Position numbers and translations under genes: made by a program
Notes under the pieces: model-generated
Told to the model about the DNA's origin: nothing
The model's input: the letters and a program-made list of their open reading frames with translations, nothing else
Database searches by the model: none
Part shown: piece by piece, positions 14,099-17,902 of the stretch
How the letters are laid out: each line of letters starts with the position of its first letter
How positions within the stretch are numbered: position 1 is the first letter of the stretch
NCBI GenBank assembly: GCA_033720975.1
Contig: JAWWBL010000031.1
Location: forward strand, 1-17,902
Reading direction: 5' to 3'
Source of the DNA: JAWWBL01 sp033720975
GTDB lineage: Bacteria; Actinomycetota; Acidimicrobiia; Spongiisociales; ZC4RG35
DNA: 17,902 bases

Positions 14099-16374
14099 CC
14101 GGGCTCGCCGCGTTCGGCCTGGTGGTTGCACGTCTGGGCCGGTTGCTTGCCACCGGGCCCAGTCCAGCCGACTGGCAGGTCATCTTGATCGCGTCGGCCC
14201 TGCTTGGAGGTGTGACCTGGTGGCTGGTGGTTCGAGCACTCACGAGACAAGCGCTTGGCCTGATGGTGTTCTCTATCGTGGCGCTCGCTCTCTTCGTTCG
14301 CGTGTCCGTGCCCGGGTCTCTGATGGCTGGGCTCATACCAGGGCCCGGAACGCTCGAGGCTCTGGCGACGGAGATGGCTAAGGCCGCAGCTGTGGTTCGC
14401 CACGGAGTGCCTCCAGTTGAACCTGTTGGCGGTCTCGTGGCCGTGCTGGCGATGGTGTCATTCCTGATTGGCGCGTCTTTCGCCTGGGGGGCGTTAGGGG
14501 GAGGGTCCACGGCGGCCGTTGTGGTGCCACCGTTCGTCATGTACCTCCAGATCAGCGTCTTCGACACCAGGCCGGTCGGTCTGGCATGGATGTCGGTGTC
14601 CGCAACCGTGCTCGCTCTGGGAATGGCCTCCATGGCTCTGGGCGGTAGGGGTGAAGCGGGGAGCACACGCGATTGGAGGGGCGCGGTGAGGCCCCGCCGG
14701 TCGGCTCCGGCCGCCCTCACGACCTCTGCGACCGTGGCTGCAATCGCTCTAGTCGTGGCCAACCTGGGAGCGGTGCTCGCCCCGGAGAGCCGCCTCACAA
14801 GTGGTGGGGGTCCCCTCATCCGGGCGCTGTTCGGAAATGACGCCCAGTCTTTCGACCGATGGGTCGACCTTCGCCAGCGTCTGATCAACCCGAGCGGAGC
14901 AATCATGTTCACCGCCAAACTCGATGATCCAGCGATTACCCAGATACCGCTCTACTGGCGTATGGAGGCCCTGGACCATTTCGACGGCATCTCATGGACG
15001 AGGTCCGACTCATCCACTGAGCCATACACGGCGGGCAGCACGATCACCGATCTTTCCGAGTCTTATTCGGGAACGGTGATCTCCGTCACCCAGGAGGTCG
15101 AGATCGGCGGGCTACGAACGGGAGCGGGGATTGTCCCCGCGGCGGGATCCCCGGCTGAAGTGCAGCCCTTGTCACCGATTCCGGGTGCACTCCAACCGTC
15201 GGATTTCGAGATCTATCCGGACGGCGCCATCGCCTACCAATCCGGCGTTAGCTCGGGTCATTCGTATCGGCTCATCAGTCAGGTCCAAGACATCAATGGG
15301 GACCTCGGAGCGCTTGCGTCGGGGCCTGAAGGTGTTCTCTCCCCGCTGTTCGCCGCTGCTTTCGAAGCCGGTCAGTGGGACCACCCACCCGTCGTCCAAC
15401 CGGAGGTCGCAGCCCCCGCCGACCTGACCCGCTATATGACGCTCCCCCCTGGCTTCCCGCCCTCCCTGGCCGTCCTAGCTCGTGAGGTCACGGCCGGCGC
15501 AACCACCGATTTCGAGCGGGCGTGGATGCTCCAGTCATGGTTCCGAGACAGCGGCGCCTTCACATATTCCACAGAAGTCTCAACCGGTCATCGCTCACTC
15601 GATCTCGCGGCATGGCTGGGCGATCCGGCGTCCCCGAACTTCCGCACCGGATACTGCGAGCAATTCGCCGCGTCAATGGCGGTAATGGCACGGTCGCTGG
15701 GCATGGGAAGCAGGGTGATCTGGGGCTTCGCTCCCGGGGAGGACGTCGACGGACGTATCGTGGTCCGCGACTCCAACGCCCACGCCTGGGTCGAGCTTTG
15801 GATCGATGGATTCGGATGGGTCCCGTTCGAGCCAACCCCGCGCTCTGGGATTCTTCCAACCAGCCTCACGGCCGAGTTCGACACTGCCGAGATCGCATCC
15901 GGCTTGAGCACGGTCCCAGAGCCGGCGCCACCACCCGACCCAACGCCTCCACCGAATACGGTCCCACCGGCTAGCGCGCCAACCTGGCTGACTGAGCCGT
16001 TGTGGATGGCCATGGCCGGGATACTCGTGCTGTTGTCCAGTGTTCCCTTCATGAAGCGGGTCAGGCGATCGCGACGCATGAGACGACTGTCGGAGGGCGA
16101 GGTCTCCGCAGCATGGGATGAGATAGTCGACCGTCTCCAAGATCTGGGCACCTCGATCTCACCTGCGTGGACGCCGCTGGAACTCGCAGACAGGATGGAC
16201 CCGAGGCTTGGAGAGGTGGCGGCCCGGTACTCGGCGGAGATCTACGGTGAGCAACAAGGTTTGGGCAGGCGCTTAGACCTCGAGGAAGCCGAGGGTTATC
16301 TTCGATCCAACTTTGGGACGGGCCGAAGAGTCGTCGCGATCCTCAACCCAGGATCGCTGATCAGGAACCTGTAG
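14074..16374 (+). CDS. Transglutaminase-like membrane protein (TgpA/DUF3488-type)
   Basis: A 766-residue protein with about six hydrophobic segments in residues 8-240, a large extracytoplasmic part, a proline-rich linker (about 614-636), one more membrane helix (about 643-660) and a basic cytoplasmic tail resembling DUF4129. The extracytoplasmic part holds a transglutaminase-like core: TGYCEQFAASMAVMAR (Cys528), NAHAWVELW (His570) and GWVPFEPTP (Glu586 where the classical triad has Asp). Glu is, as I recall, frequent in actinobacterial homologues. Such proteins are assumed to be envelope proteases or crosslinkers, with the substrate unknown. The ATG at 14074 has AGGGA close upstream; a GTG at 14050 is an alternative. 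The 3' end overlaps the merR-like gene tail to tail by 14 bases. Confidence 0.93.
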   Translation: MGRGLGQVTGLAAFGLVVARLGRLLATGPSPADWQVILIASALLGGVTWWLVVRALTRQALGLMVFSIVALALFVRVSVPGSLMAGLIPGPGTLEALATEMAKAAAVVRHGVPPVEPVGGLVAVLAMVSFLIGASFAWGALGGGSTAAVVVPPFVMYLQISVFDTRPVGLAWMSVSATVLALGMASMALGGRGEAGSTRDWRGAVRPRRSAPAALTTSATVAAIALVVANLGAVLAPESRLTSGGGPLIRALFGNDAQSFDRWVDLRQRLINPSGAIMFTAKLDDPAITQIPLYWRMEALDHFDGISWTRSDSSTEPYTAGSTITDLSESYSGTVISVTQEVEIGGLRTGAGIVPAAGSPAEVQPLSPIPGALQPSDFEIYPDGAIAYQSGVSSGHSYRLISQVQDINGDLGALASGPEGVLSPLFAAAFEAGQWDHPPVVQPEVAAPADLTRYMTLPPGFPPSLAVLAREVTAGATTDFERAWMLQSWFRDSGAFTYSTEVSTGHRSLDLAAWLGDPASPNFRTGYCEQFAASMAVMARSLGMGSRVIWGFAPGEDVDGRIVVRDSNAHAWVELWIDGFGWVPFEPTPRSGILPTSLTAEFDTAEIASGLSTVPEPAPPPDPTPPPNTVPPASAPTWLTEPLWMAMAGILVLLSSVPFMKRVRRSRRMRRLSEGEVSAAWDEIVDRLQDLGTSISPAWTPLELADRMDPRLGEVAARYSAEIYGEQQGLGRRLDLEEAEGYLRSNFGTGRRVVAILNPGSLIRNL

Positions 16375-16861
16375 CCCGGCGTTCTTCGTCGATGTCCTCT
16401 TCCACCCGCCGGAGCATCTGGAGGAAGTTGTCGCGATCGAGCTCGAAGCGGGTCACGTCTTCCTCCACCTCGCGGGTGATCTCGTCGATGGCTACGAAGA
16501 ACGAGAGTTGTCCCTGACGAAGGGCGTCCATCAGCTCTCCCTCGTCGCTTCCCACATGGAAGATCGTTTGGCCGTCAGTCACCAGCTTCACGTCGGCTAG
16601 ATGACGCTCCATATTCCCCTCTCTGCGCAAGTACTCCCACGCGCGCCGGACCCGCTGGAGCGACATCCCATTGTCCAAGAGCGACCGCACCACGCGCAGC
16701 GCCACCAGGTCGCGAAACGAGTAGAGCCGCCGGACTCCGGGGCGACCACCGGTGCTCTGCACGCTGGGGCTCACCAACCCGACCTTGTCCCAATAGCGCA
16801 GCTGATGGTGCGTGCAGTTACTCAGCTTGCACGCCTGTTCAGCTGTGAATGCGTGCTCCAC
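16361..16861 (-). CDS. MerR-family transcriptional regulator
   Basis: A 166-residue DNA-binding protein. Residues 5-72 form a MerR winged helix-turn-helix: AFTAEQACKLSNCTHHQLRYWDKVGLV, then a wing with GGRPGVRRLYSFRDLVALRVV. The rest is helical and strongly charged (VEEDIDEERR), suiting a dimerising coiled-coil. There is no cysteine set for metal or redox sensing as in MerR or SoxR, so the effector is unknown. It starts with GTG behind a good GGAAGG five bases upstream. The last 14 bases overlap the end of the convergent transglutaminase gene, so read-through of either would be antisense to the other. Targets cannot be read from the sequence. Confidence 0.9.
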   Translation of the reverse strand: MEHAFTAEQACKLSNCTHHQLRYWDKVGLVSPSVQSTGGRPGVRRLYSFRDLVALRVVRSLLDNGMSLQRVRRAWEYLRREGNMERHLADVKLVTDGQTIFHVGSDEGELMDALRQGQLSFFVAIDEITREVEEDVTRFELDRDNFLQMLRRVEEDIDEERRATGS

Positions 16862-17002
16862 GCCTTCCTTCCAAAGACTTCCCTACAGACCCGAATCTGG
16901 TGTCTGACTCCACTCATCCGACCGCCTCGAACCCGCAGAGCCGGGCGGATGGGGCGGGAACACTAGCGGCTTCCGCCCGTTGGCGGTAGCGCAGACCGGG
17001 GC
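16862..17002. other. Intergenic region upstream of the MerR-family gene, with a possible operator
   Basis: This 141-base stretch lies between the DUF3040 stop and the MerR-family start. It contains short inverted repeats: CAGAC (16886-16890) facing GTCTG (16902-16906), and CAGA/TCTG around CCCGAA (16886-16899). They lie 25-45 bases upstream of the GTG, where an autoregulatory site could be, but they are short. GC-rich small hairpins near 16965-16985 (CCGCC/GGCGG) lack a T-tract, so no clear terminator follows DUF3040. No convincing -35/-10 pair is seen. Confidence 0.25.
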
Positions 17003-17305
17003 CTATTCGAGACGGTCCGCGTCAGCTTCGGTGTCGTCGGTTCTCCACCCTCGGGCACGAAGCGCGTGGACCAGCGAGGTGGCAGACGCGACCATCAGGG
17101 CAAAGCCGAGAGCAGCAATCCAGGTGACCGATACGTAGGCGATTACGATCGCCAAGCCGGCAACGACACCGATGGCCGAGAGCCGCACTCCGACCCTCGT
17201 GGGCCGCTCGATACGCCTGACGGCGCGTGCCAACTCCGGATCCTCCTCGAGGAACTGACGCTCGATCTCTTCAAGGATCTTCTGCTCTTTGTCGTCAAGC
17301 GGCAT
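17003..17305 (-). CDS. DUF3040 small membrane protein
   Basis: A 100-residue protein with the N-terminal signature of DUF3040 (MPLDDKEQKILEEIERQFL, then EEDPELARAVRR), two membrane helices (about 39-59 and 61-80) and an acidic tail. The function of DUF3040 is unknown; in actinobacteria these genes are often near mraZ or dinB, as here. The start at 17305 gives the family N-terminus and has GGAG 11 bases upstream. An ATG at 17365, immediately after the dinB stop (TGAATG), is in frame and would add 20 residues that look unlike the family; it could still serve in coupling. Probably co-transcribed with dinB. Confidence 0.88.
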   Translation of the reverse strand: MPLDDKEQKILEEIERQFLEEDPELARAVRRIERPTRVGVRLSAIGVVAGLAIVIAYVSVTWIAALGFALMVASATSLVHALRARGWRTDDTEADADRLE

Positions 17306-17365
17306 AACGGACCACTCTCCGCTCTCTGTGTCCCATGTCAAACAATACACCGGACCGCGGATCAT

Positions 17366-17902
17366 TCAGCCCCCTTGTCGGTCCTCCGGCTGATCCGAGC
17401 CCCTGAGGAGCCGAGCCGGGCCCACGGCCCCCGCACCGAAACGATCTCTAATGGAGGCCACGGCAGTTTCGAGGGGTTCACGAGCCGCGTCCTCGCCAAG
17501 GGCAAGCTGAACGGGGTCTCCGGCGCTCACCAAAGAAGACGCCGCAAGGCCAAGCAAACGAATGGGACGGTCCAGGTCTACGCCTTCGGTCAAACCCAAT
17601 CCGGTCTTGTAGAGATCGAGATAGGAGTCGATCGCCCTGGCAAGGGTCTTCGACCGAGTGAAGGTCGTGAAGTCGTCGTGCCGAACCTTGATGCCGACAC
17701 TGAGGGTTGACACTCCGGCGCGCCGGAGTCGGATGGACAGTCTCTGGGCGAGCGACATAATCGCTGTCTCAACGACATCTCGGTCGCGCAGGTCTCTGTC
17801 ATAAGTCTCTTCAACGGATAGCGATTTGGCGGCGCTGTCCGGGTCGACCTGGCGAGAGTCGACGCCCCTGGCGAGATCGAGGAGTCGCCTGCCCGCGGCG
17901 AC
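17366..17902 (-). CDS. dinB: DinB, DNA polymerase IV (C-terminal 178 aa; start outside window)
   Basis: Y-family translesion DNA polymerase. Only the end of the thumb and the little-finger domain are visible. The segment LARGVDSRQVDPDSAAKSLSVEETY matches the thumb/little-finger junction of Pol IV (family form: KSxxxExTF). It is followed by LAQRLSIRLRRAG, VGIKVRHDDFTTFTRSKTL and a C-terminal LYKTGLGLTEGVDLDRPIRLLGL, all typical of the little finger. The catalytic palm residues are outside the window. A Met at 17758 is internal, since the frame stays open to the window edge with family-like sequence. The chain ends at QGG, so no clear beta-clamp-binding motif is seen at the extreme C-terminus. 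DUF3040 follows after 60 bases. Confidence 0.92.
   Translation of the reverse strand, partial: VAAGRRLLDLARGVDSRQVDPDSAAKSLSVEETYDRDLRDRDVVETAIMSLAQRLSIRLRRAGVSTLSVGIKVRHDDFTTFTRSKTLARAIDSYLDLYKTGLGLTEGVDLDRPIRLLGLAASSLVSAGDPVQLALGEDAAREPLETAVASIRDRFGAGAVGPARLLRGSDQPEDRQGG

Noticed and set aside
14007..14918. Minus-strand open frame of 303 codons opposite the transglutaminase membrane region
   Set aside because: Composition rich in Arg, Thr, Pro and Ala with no recognisable motif, and it lies wholly opposite a convincing gene.
1..17902. tRNA genes, CRISPR arrays, toxin-antitoxin or defence systems, prophage
   Set aside because: I saw no cloverleaf-like sequence, no regularly spaced repeats and no characteristic proteins; the HNH gene alone is not enough to claim a defence system.

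Overview
The window is GC-rich, densely packed bacterial chromosome. It looks like a member of the Actinomycetota, possibly of the class Acidimicrobiia, though the class is only a guess. The reasons are the high GC, frequent GTG starts, a mraZ-rsmH-ftsL-ftsI-mur cluster, a DUF3040 membrane protein beside dinB, and an HNH endonuclease of a type common in actinobacteria. The DNPR motif in MurE predicts meso-diaminopimelate peptidoglycan.

Region 1 (1-10353, minus strand) is a division and cell-wall (dcw) operon. It is read in the order mraZ, rsmH, ftsL, ftsI, murE, mraY, murD, ftsW, murG, murC, and murC runs off the left edge. Seven of the nine junctions are 4-base ATGA/GTGA stop-start overlaps or, for ftsI-murE, a 14-base overlap, so translation is tightly coupled. 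The two exceptions are informative. Between mraZ and rsmH lies a 107-base spacer with an 18-base inverted repeat that buries the rsmH ribosome-binding site and start codon. At ftsL-ftsI the expected ATGA start opens a 27-codon out-of-frame mini-ORF instead of ftsI. The murF gene, usually between murE and mraY, is absent. Upstream of mraZ is a sigma70-like promoter (TTGACA, 17 bases, CATAGT) whose spacer and -10 region carry three TGGGN-type MraZ boxes at exact 10-base spacing.

Region 2 (10435-11829, minus strand) holds an HNH endonuclease gene and two overlapping genes of unknown function (84 and 192 aa, ATGA overlap).

Region 3 (11925-16374, plus strand) is a three-gene operon: MoxR-type AAA+ ATPase, DUF58 protein, and a large membrane protein with an extracytoplasmic transglutaminase-like domain. 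The genes overlap by 1 and 25 bases.

Region 4 (16361-17902, minus strand) holds a MerR-family regulator whose 3' end overlaps the transglutaminase gene tail to tail, a small DUF3040 membrane protein, and the C-terminal part of DNA polymerase IV (dinB).

The dcw genes build lipid II from UDP-MurNAc (MurC, MurD, MurE, MraY, MurG; MurF must come from elsewhere) and insert it at the septum (FtsW, FtsI, FtsL). MraZ probably represses the operon. I saw no tRNA, rRNA, CRISPR array, insertion sequence or prophage. No gene-free stretch exceeds 300 bases.
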